Source: JALOOB01 sp040766655
Lineage (GTDB): Bacteria > Chloroflexota > Anaerolineae > CG2-30-64-16
Assembly: GCA_040766655.1 (NCBI GenBank)
Contig: JAXGQB010000012.1
Location: 124,001 to 188,000 of the forward strand
Length of the DNA stretch: 64,000 bases
Reading direction: 5' to 3'
Positions 9,286-16,760 of this stretch are shown here, piece after piece. The notes under the pieces were generated by a model. That model was given only the letters and a program-made list of their open reading frames with translations, made no database searches and had not been told where the DNA came from. Both the position numbers and the translations under genes were made by a program. Every line of letters begins with the position of its first letter. Position 1 is the stretch's first letter.

Positions 9286-10059
9286 ATGGCGCTGATTACG
9301 CTGACGAGTGACTTCGGCTGGGTGGACGCGTACGTCGGGGTGATGAAGGGCGTCATCCTCAGCATTGCGCCCTCGGCACGCCTCGTCGACCTGAGCCACG
9401 ACGTCCCCCCGCAGAACATCGAAGCGGCCGCGTATCTCCTGAGCTCGGCTGCAGCCTACTTTCCGCGCGCCACAGTGCACCTCGCGGTCGTGGATCCCGG
9501 CGTCGGAAGCGCGCGCCGGCCGCTCCTGGTCACCACCGCGCACGCCTCTTTCATCGGGCCGGACAACGGTCTCTTCTCATTCGCGCTCGACGAGCCGGAC
9601 GCCCAGGCATGGGTGCTCGACAGGCCGGCCTGGTGGCTGCCCCATCCCGGCAACACGTTTCACGGACGAGACATCTTCGCCCCCGTGGCCGCGCACCGCG
9701 CCAACGGGACGCCCCCAAGCGAACTGGGCTCGCCCATCGGCGATGCGGTCCGGCTGGCACCGCGCGCGCCGGAGCAGACGCCCGACGGCGCGATACTCGG
9801 CCACATCGTCCACCTGGACCATTTCGGCAACCTGATCAGCAACATCCCAGCGGAGTGGCTCGGCGGGGGCTGCTGGCAGTGCGAGATCGCGGGCCAGCGG
9901 ATAGAGGGGCCGCGCGCGACCTATGCCGACGTCCAGCCGGGCCAGCCCGTTCTCTTGGTCAGCAGCAGCGGCACGGCCGAGATTGCCGTGCGGGAGGGCC
10001 ATGCGGCCCGGCAACTTGGCATCAGAGTTGGCGCGCAAGTGCGACTATCGATGTGTTGA
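9286..10059 (+). CDS. SAM hydroxide adenosyltransferase (DUF62 family)
   Basis: A 257-residue enzyme of the DUF62/chlorinase-fluorinase superfamily, whose ordinary members hydrolyse S-adenosylmethionine to adenosine and methionine. It begins MALITLTSDFG, has YVGVMKGVIL and VVDPGVGSARRPL in the N-terminal domain and FIGPDNGLFS, typical of the SAM-binding core, and HLDHFGNLISNI at the start of the C-terminal beta domain. The ATG at 9286 was chosen because the family starts at this point; an in-frame ATG at 9253 is only 2 bases from AGGAG and would add 11 residues. A consensus promoter lies at 9206-9234. murA follows after 11 bases, so the two are likely in one operon. Confidence 0.88.
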   Translation: MALITLTSDFGWVDAYVGVMKGVILSIAPSARLVDLSHDVPPQNIEAAAYLLSSAAAYFPRATVHLAVVDPGVGSARRPLLVTTAHASFIGPDNGLFSFALDEPDAQAWVLDRPAWWLPHPGNTFHGRDIFAPVAAHRANGTPPSELGSPIGDAVRLAPRAPEQTPDGAILGHIVHLDHFGNLISNIPAEWLGGGCWQCEIAGQRIEGPRATYADVQPGQPVLLVSSSGTAEIAVREGHAARQLGIRVGAQVRLSMC

Positions 10060-10070
10060 AGGAGTGAACC

Positions 10071-11357
10071 ATGGAGAGATTTATCATCGAAGGCGGGCAT
10101 CCGCTTTCCGGCGACGTCACGCCCGCGGGCAACAAGAACGCGGCGCTGCCACTGCTGGCAGCCGTGTTCCTGACTGAAGGCGAAGTAACCTTACATAACG
10201 TGCCGCGAATCGGAGACGTGGGCACGATGCTGCAGCTGCTGGCCGACATGGGCGTGACGGTCAAGGATGACGGCGCCACGGTGAGGCTTTGCGCGAAGGA
10301 CGCGCGCTGTGCGCCCCCCCGGATCGACCTGTTCCAGCAGATCCGGGGATCGATGCTGCTCGCCGGCCCGATGCTGGGCCGGTTCGGCGAGGCCGTCCTG
10401 CCCATTCCGGGTGGCGATCGCATCGGCCGGCGCCGCGTCGACACCCACATGCTTGCGCTCCAGGCGCTCGGCACCGACCTGGATTTCAACAACAAGGACT
10501 TCTCGATGCGCGCGCCCGGCGGGCTGCGCGGGGCCGATATTCTGCTGGACGAAGCCAGCGTGACGGGCACCGAGAACGCCGTCATGGCCGCGGTGCGGGC
10601 CAAGGGCACCTCCGTGATCCGCAATGCGGCCTCCGAGCCCCATGTGCAGGATCTGTGCAGGATGCTCAGCTGCATCGGCGCGCAGATCGAGGGCATCGGA
10701 AGCAACACGATCGTCATTCACGGCGTCGATCGCCTGGGAGGCGGCGAGTTCACCGTTTCGCCCGACTACCTGGAGGTCGGCAGCTTCCTTGGCCTGGGCG
10801 CAGTCACGCGCGGCGAGATCCGCATTCACGGCATCCAGCCCGACCACATGCGGATGATCAACTGGACCTTCAGGGAACGGCTGGGGGTCCGTATGCGCAT
10901 CGAAGGAGACACGTTGGTCGTGGCCGACGAACAGGACCTGTGCATCCGGGAGGATCTGGGGGGCGCGGTGCCCAAGATCGACGACGCACCCTGGCCGCAG
11001 TTCCCCGCAGACCTGATGAGCATCGCCCTGGTCGTGGCCACCCAGGCGCGCGGCACGGTGCTGATGCACGAGAAGATGTTCGAGAGCCGGCTCTACTTCG
11101 TCGACAAGCTCATCGGCATGGGCGCCAAGATCATCCTCTGCGATCCACACCGGGCGGTGATCGTCGGCCCGTCGCCCCTGTACGGTCAGGAGCTTTCCAG
11201 CCCCGACATCCGAGCGGGCATGGCCCTGCTCATTGCCGCGCTGGCCGCGCGCGGCACCAGCACGATCGCGAACGTCGGGCAGATCGACCGCGGCTACCAG
11301 GAGATCGACCGGAAGCTACAATCGCTGGGCGCTCAGTTAGAGAGGGTGCGGGTATGA
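10071..11357 (+). CDS. murA: UDP-GlcNAc 1-carboxyvinyltransferase with Asp at the fosfomycin site
   Basis: Adds enolpyruvate from PEP to UDP-N-acetylglucosamine, the first committed step of peptidoglycan synthesis, in the cytoplasm. The 428-residue protein has the EPSP-synthase-like double-domain fold with GNKNAALPLLAA (residues 20-31) holding the conserved Lys-Asn, and IDRGYQEIDRKLQSLGA at the C terminus. The position of the catalytic/fosfomycin-reactive Cys (C115 in E. coli) reads PGGDRIGRR, with Asp116 encoded by GAT at 10416-10418. Mycobacterial and chlamydial MurA have the same Asp and are fosfomycin-insensitive. AAGGAG precedes the ATG. The stop overlaps the cupin start by 4 bases. Confidence 0.96.
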   Translation: MERFIIEGGHPLSGDVTPAGNKNAALPLLAAVFLTEGEVTLHNVPRIGDVGTMLQLLADMGVTVKDDGATVRLCAKDARCAPPRIDLFQQIRGSMLLAGPMLGRFGEAVLPIPGGDRIGRRRVDTHMLALQALGTDLDFNNKDFSMRAPGGLRGADILLDEASVTGTENAVMAAVRAKGTSVIRNAASEPHVQDLCRMLSCIGAQIEGIGSNTIVIHGVDRLGGGEFTVSPDYLEVGSFLGLGAVTRGEIRIHGIQPDHMRMINWTFRERLGVRMRIEGDTLVVADEQDLCIREDLGGAVPKIDDAPWPQFPADLMSIALVVATQARGTVLMHEKMFESRLYFVDKLIGMGAKIILCDPHRAVIVGPSPLYGQELSSPDIRAGMALLIAALAARGTSTIANVGQIDRGYQEIDRKLQSLGAQLERVRV

Positions 11358-11722
11358 CAGGGACAGCGTTTCGCACGCAAAGCCAGGTGCCTGAGTTCGT
11401 CGGGCCGGACAGCGCACGCATCGTCGAGCTGGCCGGCCGCACCACCGGGCTGAAGAGCCACAGCCTGGCCATCATCAGCCATCCGCCGGGCATGACGACC
11501 CGAAAGCACCATCACACGGTGGCCGACGAAGTGTATTATGTCCAGTCAGGGACGGGACGCATTGAGGTGGGGGAGGACCTGCTCGACGTCAACCCGGGCG
11601 ACATCATCACGATCCGCCCCGGCCAGCCGCACAAGGTGTGGGCCGACGGGGCCGAAGACCTGGTCCTCGTCGTCACCTGCGCGCCTGCGTATGAGGAGCC
11701 CGAGGTGATCTGGGACGAGTGA
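11354..11722 (+). CDS. Single-domain cupin protein
   Basis: A 122-residue cupin. The metal-binding motif 1 reads KHHHTVADEVYYVQSGTG (His-x-His and Glu spacing of the family), and motif 2 reads PGDIITIRPGQPHKV with its His. Such small cupins may be metalloenzymes or sugar-binding proteins; no substrate can be assigned from sequence. The ATG overlaps the murA stop (ATGA), so translation is probably coupled to MurA, which hints at, but does not prove, a cell-wall or sugar-nucleotide role. Confidence 0.85.
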   Translation: MTGTAFRTQSQVPEFVGPDSARIVELAGRTTGLKSHSLAIISHPPGMTTRKHHHTVADEVYYVQSGTGRIEVGEDLLDVNPGDIITIRPGQPHKVWADGAEDLVLVVTCAPAYEEPEVIWDE

Positions 11723-11750
11723 GGTCCCGCCGCCGGTGCACAACCAAAGC

Positions 11751-11885
11751 GATGCCGGGCACTCGCGTGGGTCTTTAGGTGCCCGGCACACGCGTGGGCC
11801 TTTAGGTGCCCGGTACTCGCGTGGGCCTTTAGGTGCCCGGCACACGCGTGGGCCTTTAGGTGCCCGGTACTCGCGTGGGCCTTTA
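11751..11885. repeat. 27-bp tandem repeat, five units
   Basis: Five head-to-tail 27-bp units (11751-11777, 11778-11804, 11805-11831, 11832-11858, 11859-11885) plus a partial sixth. The unit begins GGTGCCCGG and ends GCGTGGGCCTTTA. Two versions alternate (CACACG and TACTCG at unit positions 10-15), giving a 54-bp higher-order period; the first unit is more diverged. Because 27 is a multiple of three the array stays open in frame as a 9-residue repeat, but it lies after the cupin stop and has no convincing gene signals. The last unit runs into the hairpin at 11885. Confidence 0.92.
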
Positions 11886-11933
11886 GGTGCCGGGCACTTT
11901 AACGATCCGAAGGATCGCAAGTGCCCGGCACCT
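11885..11933. repeat. 49-bp hairpin element closing the tandem array
   Basis: AGGTGCCGGGCACTT (11885-11899) and its exact inverse AAGTGCCCGGCACCT (11919-11933) flank an inner stem CGATCC/GGATCG with a GAA loop. A second, decayed copy with the same core lies at 27600-27646. The left arm is also the start of the 27-bp repeat unit, so the array seems to have grown from this element. Confidence 0.85.
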
Positions 11934-11963
11934 GAGAGTCACGAGCCTTCCGCGTCCGCGGTC

Positions 11964-13088
11964 CTACTTCACCTCTGCCGCGCCGGCCTTCGCCGAGCCA
12001 GGCGCGAAGATCGACACCACGCGCTCCAACTGCTCGTACACGAAGTCCTGCTTGAAGCCGGCCAGCACCGCCACCAGGTACGGGATCAGCCGCGCGCCGG
12101 TCGCCGCGTTCGCATCCGCCAGGTTGACCTGCACGATCAGGAACCCGCCCGCCAGGATCAGGAAGGTGATGGCGCCCAGCACCAGGCCCATCAGCGGCTG
12201 CACGTAATACCACATGCTGTAGTGCTTGTCGAAGTCCTGCCGGTCCGCGATGTGGTACCAGAGCGCGTACAGCGCGCCCACCACGCCGCCGATGCCGCCC
12301 CACAACATGGTGTTCAGGATCGGAGACAGGTTGTCCAACTGCGGCTGGCCGATGCGGCCCCAGATCCGCACGTACTCGGTGATCTGCCCGGCGAATACCA
12401 GCCCTGCCGTGAACACTGCCATCCAGAACCCCAGATAGAGGAAGAGCCACGGCCCAAGGAAGCGCGCCTGCCTACGGCTCTGCCGCCGCCGCGCAACCGA
12501 GGTCGCCACCTGCATCACCCGGTACTCGGCGTTGCCGAATTCCTCCGGTGTGTCGATCATCAGCTGCCGCGCCTCGCGCAGCATCTCCAGCAGCTTCTGC
12601 GCCACATCGGGCGGCGTGCTGAACTCCTCTGAGATGTCCTTATAGAGCTTGTCGATCTGTGCGTGAAACTGCCGCTGCCACTCTGCATCGCGCACCCTGT
12701 CCAGCCGTTGGATCAGGTTCGCCTTCTGATCTTCGGTTCGAATGACGACGGGCGGGAGCACTGTCGAGGCGTCCCCCTCCTGGCCCGGCCCGGGGGGAAC
12801 AGCCCGCGGGTCCGGCACGCCGGCGATCAGCTCCGAGCCGCTGGTGTTGCGAATGGGTGCATCCATGATGATCGCGCCGAAGCGCTTCGTTGCCGGAAGC
12901 GGGCGCTGGGGCAGGGTGGACAGGTGGCTGCCCGGACCCGGCTCCGGCGAGCGCGGCGGCCTGGCCGGAGCCGCCTGTTCGGGCGTCTCCGCGCCGATCG
13001 CCTCCACTTCCAACATGGCTGCCAGTTGTGCGTCCGATTCGGTGGATACTGCTTTGCCTGGGGTATTGCTCGATCCGTTACGTTTCAT
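11964..13088 (-). CDS. Four-TM membrane protein with long disordered N terminus
   Basis: A 374-residue protein. Residues 1-140 are rich in Pro, Ser, Gly and charged residues and probably disordered; 140-215 are charged and helical (QKANLIQRLDRVRDAEWQRQF); the C-terminal part has four hydrophobic segments (WLFLYLGFWMAVFTAGLVFA; MLWGGIGGVVGALYALW; YYVQPLMGLVLGAITFLIL; RLIPYLVAVLAGFKQ). No family is recognised. The start at 13088 was chosen for its GGAGAG upstream; longer readings run into the promoter. A consensus promoter lies about 100 bases before. Function unknown. Confidence 0.82.
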   Translation of the reverse strand: MKRNGSSNTPGKAVSTESDAQLAAMLEVEAIGAETPEQAAPARPPRSPEPGPGSHLSTLPQRPLPATKRFGAIIMDAPIRNTSGSELIAGVPDPRAVPPGPGQEGDASTVLPPVVIRTEDQKANLIQRLDRVRDAEWQRQFHAQIDKLYKDISEEFSTPPDVAQKLLEMLREARQLMIDTPEEFGNAEYRVMQVATSVARRRQSRRQARFLGPWLFLYLGFWMAVFTAGLVFAGQITEYVRIWGRIGQPQLDNLSPILNTMLWGGIGGVVGALYALWYHIADRQDFDKHYSMWYYVQPLMGLVLGAITFLILAGGFLIVQVNLADANAATGARLIPYLVAVLAGFKQDFVYEQLERVVSIFAPGSAKAGAAEVK

Positions 13089-13184
13089 GCCAGACTCTCC
13101 GCTATTCTGTGTCGCCGTGGCGACTACCTCCGCACGCGCGTTACGAGGCCCACCTTCGCGGTCATCTCGGCGAAAGTTATACAT

Positions 13185-13213
13185 TATATACTAGATATCC
13201 GGACAGTTGTCAA
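13185..13213 (-). promoter_or_regulatory. Sigma-70 promoter for the 13.09-kb membrane-protein gene
   Basis: On the minus strand TTGACA (13208-13213), a 17-base spacer and TATATA (13185-13190, continuing as TATATAAT) form a near-consensus promoter, with transcription toward 13088. The strip is markedly AT-rich. Confidence 0.72.
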
Positions 13214-13220
13214 CTATTAA

Positions 13221-13805
13221 CTATTTGCTTTTGGCTGCCGCGCGCATGCCGAGCCAGCGGGTGTAGAGGTCGTTGTCGATGCCGATGCGCGCCAGGACGC
13301 GGCCGACCGTCCCGTCGACCAGCTCGTCGATCGTGGTGGGGCGCCCATAGAACGCGGGCACGGGGGGAAAGATGATATAGCCGATGCGGGCAGCCTGGGT
13401 CATCTGCTCGAGGTGGCCCAGGTGCAGGGGGGTCTCCCGCACCATAAGGAGCACCGGGCGTCCCTCCTTCATCTGCACGTCGGCCGCGCGGGTGATGAGG
13501 TCGTCGCCGAAGCTGTTGGCGATCGAAGAGAGGCTCTTGATGCTGCACGGCGCGACGATCATGCCCATCGTCTCGAACGAACCGCTCGCGATGGCCGCGC
13601 CGATGTCGCCCGGCCGGTAAGACACGCCGGCCAGCGCCTCGATGTCGCGCGGGTCGTAATCCGTCTCCTGGCTGATGGTCATGCGAGCGGCCTGGCTCAT
13701 CACCAGGTGCGTCTCGATCTCGGGGGCCTCCCGGAGCACCTCGAGCAGCCGGATGCCGTAGATCTGGCCAGACGCACCGGACATGGCGATGATCAAACGC
13801 TTCAT
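13221..13805 (-). CDS. ubiX: UbiX-like flavin prenyltransferase
   Basis: A 194-residue flavoprotein of the UbiX/Pad1 family, which prenylates reduced FMN to make the cofactor of UbiD decarboxylases. It starts MKRLIIAMSGASGQIYGIRLLE (FMN-binding Rossmann start), has VAPCSIKSLSSIANSFGDDL (the conserved Cys/Ser-rich loop) and MVRETPLHLGHL near the active site, and ends with ARIGIDNDLYTRW. It is the last gene of a minus-strand operon and overlaps the ubiE stop by 4 bases, supporting a role in quinone biosynthesis. No ubiD is in the window. Confidence 0.93.
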   Translation of the reverse strand: MKRLIIAMSGASGQIYGIRLLEVLREAPEIETHLVMSQAARMTISQETDYDPRDIEALAGVSYRPGDIGAAIASGSFETMGMIVAPCSIKSLSSIANSFGDDLITRAADVQMKEGRPVLLMVRETPLHLGHLEQMTQAARIGYIIFPPVPAFYGRPTTIDELVDGTVGRVLARIGIDNDLYTRWLGMRAAAKSK

Positions 13806-14524
13806 TTGGTTCCCCAGTGCACCGCGACGGTGCCCAGCATGGCGGTCCGATAGTGGATGTCCCGCAGACCTGCGGACGCCATGATCTGCGCCAGCTGCGG
13901 CGGCCGCGGAAAATTGACGGCCGAATGCGGCAGGTAGGTGTACGCCGAACGCTGGCCGCTGATCAGGCCGCCGACCAGGGGCACGATGCGAAAGAAGTAG
14001 AACCGGAAGAGCGATCCGAACACCTTGCCGCGCGGCAGCGTGATTTCCAGGCAGACGACCCGCCCGCCCGGCCGGACCACGCGCGCTTGTTCCGCGAACG
14101 CCTGGCGGATGTCCACCACGTTGCGCATCATGAATCCTGATGTCGCCGCGTCGAACGCGTTGTCCCGAAAGGGCAGCGCCAGCGCGTCGGCCACCGCGAA
14201 GGGGAACGAGGCGCCCGCGACCTTGCCGCGTCCGCGGCGCATCATCTCCGGGGTCAGATCGACCCCCACCACGCTCAGCCCGGGGTCCCCCTTCAGCGCT
14301 TCGTAGCCGATGTCGCCGGTGCCGGTGGCCACGTCGAGCAGGCTGCCGCCCCGGGGCAGGCGGCACAGGCGCACGACCGTGCGCCGCCAGACCTGGTCGC
14401 GGCCGAGAGTCATCAGCCGGTTCATCAGGTCGTAGCGCGGCGCGATGTCCGTGAACATGCGCTGCACGTAGGATCGCTTCTCTTCTATCGGCGGCAATAC
14501 CGTCTTCGGATCGCGCACGCTCAC
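13802..14524 (-). CDS. ubiE: UbiE/MenG-type quinone C-methyltransferase
   Basis: A 240-residue SAM-dependent methyltransferase that methylates demethylmenaquinone (or the ubiquinone precursor). Family motifs: MFTDIAPRYDLMNRLMTLG at the N terminus, motif I LLDVATGTGDIGY, then ADALALPFRDNAFDAATSGFMMRNV and RVVRPGGRVVCLEI. Its pairing with ubiX by a 4-base overlap fits isoprenoid quinone biosynthesis; menaquinone is the more likely product if the host is Chloroflexota-like, which is inference. It follows the transporter permease by only 6 bases, so it shares the transporter operon. Confidence 0.92.
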   Translation of the reverse strand: MSVRDPKTVLPPIEEKRSYVQRMFTDIAPRYDLMNRLMTLGRDQVWRRTVVRLCRLPRGGSLLDVATGTGDIGYEALKGDPGLSVVGVDLTPEMMRRGRGKVAGASFPFAVADALALPFRDNAFDAATSGFMMRNVVDIRQAFAEQARVVRPGGRVVCLEITLPRGKVFGSLFRFYFFRIVPLVGGLISGQRSAYTYLPHSAVNFPRPPQLAQIMASAGLRDIHYRTAMLGTVAVHWGTK

Positions 14525-14530
14525 ACTCCC

Positions 14531-15280
14531 TCAAGCATCCCGCAGGAACATCCAGGGCGCCAGGGCCCGCTCCAGCCAGTCCACGACGAAATAGAGGATC
14601 AGGCCGAGCAGGCTCAGCGCCACGACGCCGGCATACATGTCCGCATAGGCCAGGCGCCCCCAACTGTCGACGATGATGTAGTATCCCAGGCCGGAATTCG
14701 TCGCGAACGACTCCGCGAAGAAGAGCACCGCAACCGCGGTGCCGATGCTCACCCGTAGCGCGGTCAGCGCGGCGGGCACGGAGGCCGGCGCGTACACGAA
14801 GCGGAACAGCGCACGGCGGCCCGCGCCCAACGATCGCACCGAGTAGATCAGCTCGGGGCGCAGCGCCACCGCCTGGTCGCGCACGACGACGAGGATCTGA
14901 AAGAACAGGATCAGGAAGATGATGAAGATCTTGCTCGTGTCGCCGATCCCGAAGAGCAGCAGGATCACCGGCAGCAGCACGATCTTGGGGATCGGATAGG
15001 TGATGTAGATGATGGGCGAGAAGAAGCGGTTCAGCGCCGGGCTCTGGCCCAGGATCAGCCCCACGGGCACCGCGGTCAGCATCGCGAGCACGATGCCCGC
15101 GACGACCCGATAGCCGCTGACGACGAAGTGACGCGCCAGGCCCCGCGGCACCGCGGCCACAAACGCCTGCGCCACCTCCCACGGGCCGGGCAGCACGTCG
15201 GTGCGGAGCAGCCAGCTCAGCCCCTGCCAGAGGATCAACAGGGCCAGTGAGCCGAGCGCCAGATCGCGTTTGCGCATCAC
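14531..15280 (-). CDS. ABC transporter permease, SsuC/TauC/ThiX type
   Basis: A 249-residue inner-membrane permease with about six transmembrane segments and the binding-protein-dependent transport signature in its middle (SVRSLGAGRRALFRFVYAPASVPAALTA contains the EAA-like loop contacting the ATPase). It begins with GTG overlapping the ATPase stop (an ATG follows directly). Relatives normally work with a periplasmic binding protein for sulfonates, nitrate or thiamin precursors; here the partner gene is an ECF-type S component instead, which is unusual. Substrate unknown. Confidence 0.9.
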   Translation of the reverse strand: MMRKRDLALGSLALLILWQGLSWLLRTDVLPGPWEVAQAFVAAVPRGLARHFVVSGYRVVAGIVLAMLTAVPVGLILGQSPALNRFFSPIIYITYPIPKIVLLPVILLLFGIGDTSKIFIIFLILFFQILVVVRDQAVALRPELIYSVRSLGAGRRALFRFVYAPASVPAALTALRVSIGTAVAVLFFAESFATNSGLGYYIIVDSWGRLAYADMYAGVVALSLLGLILYFVVDWLERALAPWMFLRDA

Positions 15281-16095
15281 CGCACCTCGGCCAGCGCTGA
15301 GCGCAGTTCCGCCAGGGCAGCGCGCAATTCTGCCACTTTTTCAAAGAACCCGGCCTCCAGTCGATAGGCCGCCAGCCCCGCGCCCGGATTTTCGATGATG
15401 CGCGGCGCAACGTTGGGCGGGTTTCCGAGCACCAGGATGCGCCTTCCCAGGAACACCGCCTCCTCGATGGTGTGCGTGACCACCAGCGTCGTGACGCCCG
15501 TCTCCTCGCGCAGCTCCACGGTCAGCCGCTGGAGATCCTCGCGCGTCACCGCATCCAGCGAGGAGAACGGCTCGTCCATCAGCAGCAGGTTCGGCTGTTG
15601 CAGCAGGCTGCGCGCGATGGCCGCGCGCTGGCGCTGGCCGCCGCTGAGCTGGCCCGGGTACTTGTCGCGCTGGTCCGCGATGCCCAGGCGGGCCAGCCAC
15701 GCGTCCACATCCGCGGGCGTGATATCCTGCCGGGGATACGGCCTGGGCGCGGGGCCGTCATCCCCCTTCCCGCGGTAGAAATGGCCCAGCCGCATGGGCA
15801 GCGCCACATTCTCCCACACCGTCGCCCAGGGCAGGAGGCCGTAATCCTGCAGGACCAGCCCGGTCGCGGCCCGCGGCCGGGGCACGGGATGGCCGTCCAC
15901 GAGGATCCGGCCGGCTTTCGGCTGGCGCAGGCCCGCGATGAGGTAGAGCAGCGTGCTCTTGCCGCAGCCCGATGGCCCGATCAGCGCCCACGCCTCGCCC
16001 GCGGCCACCGACCACGAAAAGCGGTCGAACACGGGCAGCCCGTCGCCATAGGCGAAGTTCAGGTCGAGCACCTGGACCATCGGCGCTGCGGTCAC
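15277..16095 (-). CDS. ABC transporter ATPase, SsuB/TauB type
   Basis: A 272-residue ABC ATPase. Walker A is GPSGCGKST, the Q-loop is VLQDYGLLPW, the signature is LSGGQRQRAAIARSLLQQP, Walker B is LLLMDEPFSSLD, and the switch His is in VVTHTIEEAVF. About 20 residues between Q-loop and signature are rich in Pro, Arg and Asp (YRGKGDDGPAPRPYP), a small insertion. The C terminus ends in a charged helix (KVAELRAALAELRSALAEVR). The first codon is GTG; an ATG five codons on is an alternative. It overlaps the permease gene and powers the same transporter. Confidence 0.93.
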   Translation of the reverse strand: MTAAPMVQVLDLNFAYGDGLPVFDRFSWSVAAGEAWALIGPSGCGKSTLLYLIAGLRQPKAGRILVDGHPVPRPRAATGLVLQDYGLLPWATVWENVALPMRLGHFYRGKGDDGPAPRPYPRQDITPADVDAWLARLGIADQRDKYPGQLSGGQRQRAAIARSLLQQPNLLLMDEPFSSLDAVTREDLQRLTVELREETGVTTLVVTHTIEEAVFLGRRILVLGNPPNVAPRIIENPGAGLAAYRLEAGFFEKVAELRAALAELRSALAEVR

Positions 16096-16107
16096 GTCGT
16101 CCTGGCC

Positions 16108-16632
16108 CTACTCGGTCCAGGTGGGCCGCTGGCCCAACCGGTCGATCGCGGGATACGCCTTGCGCACCGCAAGCACCAGGGGAATGCCGACCAGTGCGCC
16201 GAGGAGCGCCTGGAACGAGTTCAGGGGAATGTCCGCGGCAGAGGTGGGCAGGCCCACGATGAGCGCGCCGCCGGCCAGGTAGCCGCCCACCATGGCGATC
16301 GCACCGGCCAGCCACGCGAGGAGCAGGCGCACCATGCTCGTCTGGCGGTAGCCGATCAGCCCGATCAACAGGCCCTGCAGGCCGTGCACGACCAGGCTGA
16401 TGGGCGCGTAGACCGGATAGCCGATCAGGTCCGCGATCGCGGTTCCGATGCCGCCCGCGATCGCCCCCACCCAGGGACCGAAGGCCAGCCCGGCGAACAC
16501 GATCGCCACGTCCGAGAGGTTAGCGTACCCGCGCGCCGGGGTCGGCACACGGATCGCCAGCGTAAACACGGCCGTCAACCCGATCAGGGCGGCCAGGAGG
16601 GCAATCATGGCCGGCGTCAAACGTTGCTTCAC
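16108..16632 (-). CDS. ECF-type S component (vitamin/precursor binding membrane protein)
   Basis: A 174-residue hydrophobic protein with about six transmembrane segments. Features fit ECF substrate-binding (S) subunits: RVPTPARGYANLSDVAIVFAGLAFGPW near the N terminus, GAIAGGIGTAIADLIGYPVYAP, and a later VHGLQGLLIGLIG. Such proteins bind vitamins such as thiamin or its pyrimidine, pyridoxine or pantothenate. The GTG at 16632 has GAGGAG 8 bases upstream and was preferred over a GTG at 16650 that lies before that site. Directly downstream are a TauB-like ATPase and TauC-like permease rather than EcfA/EcfT. No binding-protein gene is nearby. Confidence 0.8.
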   Translation of the reverse strand: MKQRLTPAMIALLAALIGLTAVFTLAIRVPTPARGYANLSDVAIVFAGLAFGPWVGAIAGGIGTAIADLIGYPVYAPISLVVHGLQGLLIGLIGYRQTSMVRLLLAWLAGAIAMVGGYLAGGALIVGLPTSAADIPLNSFQALLGALVGIPLVLAVRKAYPAIDRLGQRPTWTE

Positions 16633-16688
16633 CAACAGATCTCCTCTCACCGCGCAGGAAGGACCTGCGCCACGATACGAATGGCCTG

Positions 16689-16716
16689 ATTATAGCCCGC
16701 ACACTCCCAAAGTAAA
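16689..16716 (-). promoter_or_regulatory. Promoter for the ECF-ABC-ubiE-ubiX operon
   Basis: On the minus strand TTTACT (16711-16716), a 16-base spacer and TATAAT (16689-16694) point at the S-component gene. The short leader holds a GCGCAGG/CCTGCGC hairpin just before the ribosome-binding site. I see no TPP or other known riboswitch in it. Confidence 0.68.
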
Positions 16717-16725
16717 GCCGGGCGG

Positions 16726-16754
16726 TTTACGGACGGCGCGGCGGCTGCTATAAT
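16726..16754 (+). promoter_or_regulatory. queG promoter, probably leaderless
   Basis: TTTACG (16726-16731), a 17-base spacer and TATAAT (16749-16754). The queG ATG is at 16761, six bases after the -10 box, so the mRNA should begin at the start codon. No ribosome-binding site is present, in agreement. It is back-to-back with the operon promoter at 16689-16716. Confidence 0.75.
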
Positions 16755-16760
16755 CGCACC

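Noticed and set aside
11751..11885. Short regularly spaced repeats, possibly a CRISPR array.
   Set aside because: The 27-bp units are directly joined without unique spacers and no cas genes are nearby.
11736..12632. A long open frame that translates the 27-bp repeats into a repeated 9-residue peptide.
   Set aside because: It runs antisense to the four-TM membrane protein gene, whose sense reading has proper hydrophobic segments; the array has no ribosome-binding site or start signal.
14524..15410. A long minus-strand open frame that extends ubiX past ubiE and the permease.
   Set aside because: It is out of phase with the real ubiE and permease frames; ubiX itself starts at an ATG overlapping the ubiE stop.
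16651..16690. A thiamin-pyrophosphate riboswitch ahead of the S-component gene.
   Set aside because: The leader is only about 40 bases and lacks the conserved CUGAGA and ACC-UGA-C-UGG elements; only a small hairpin is present.
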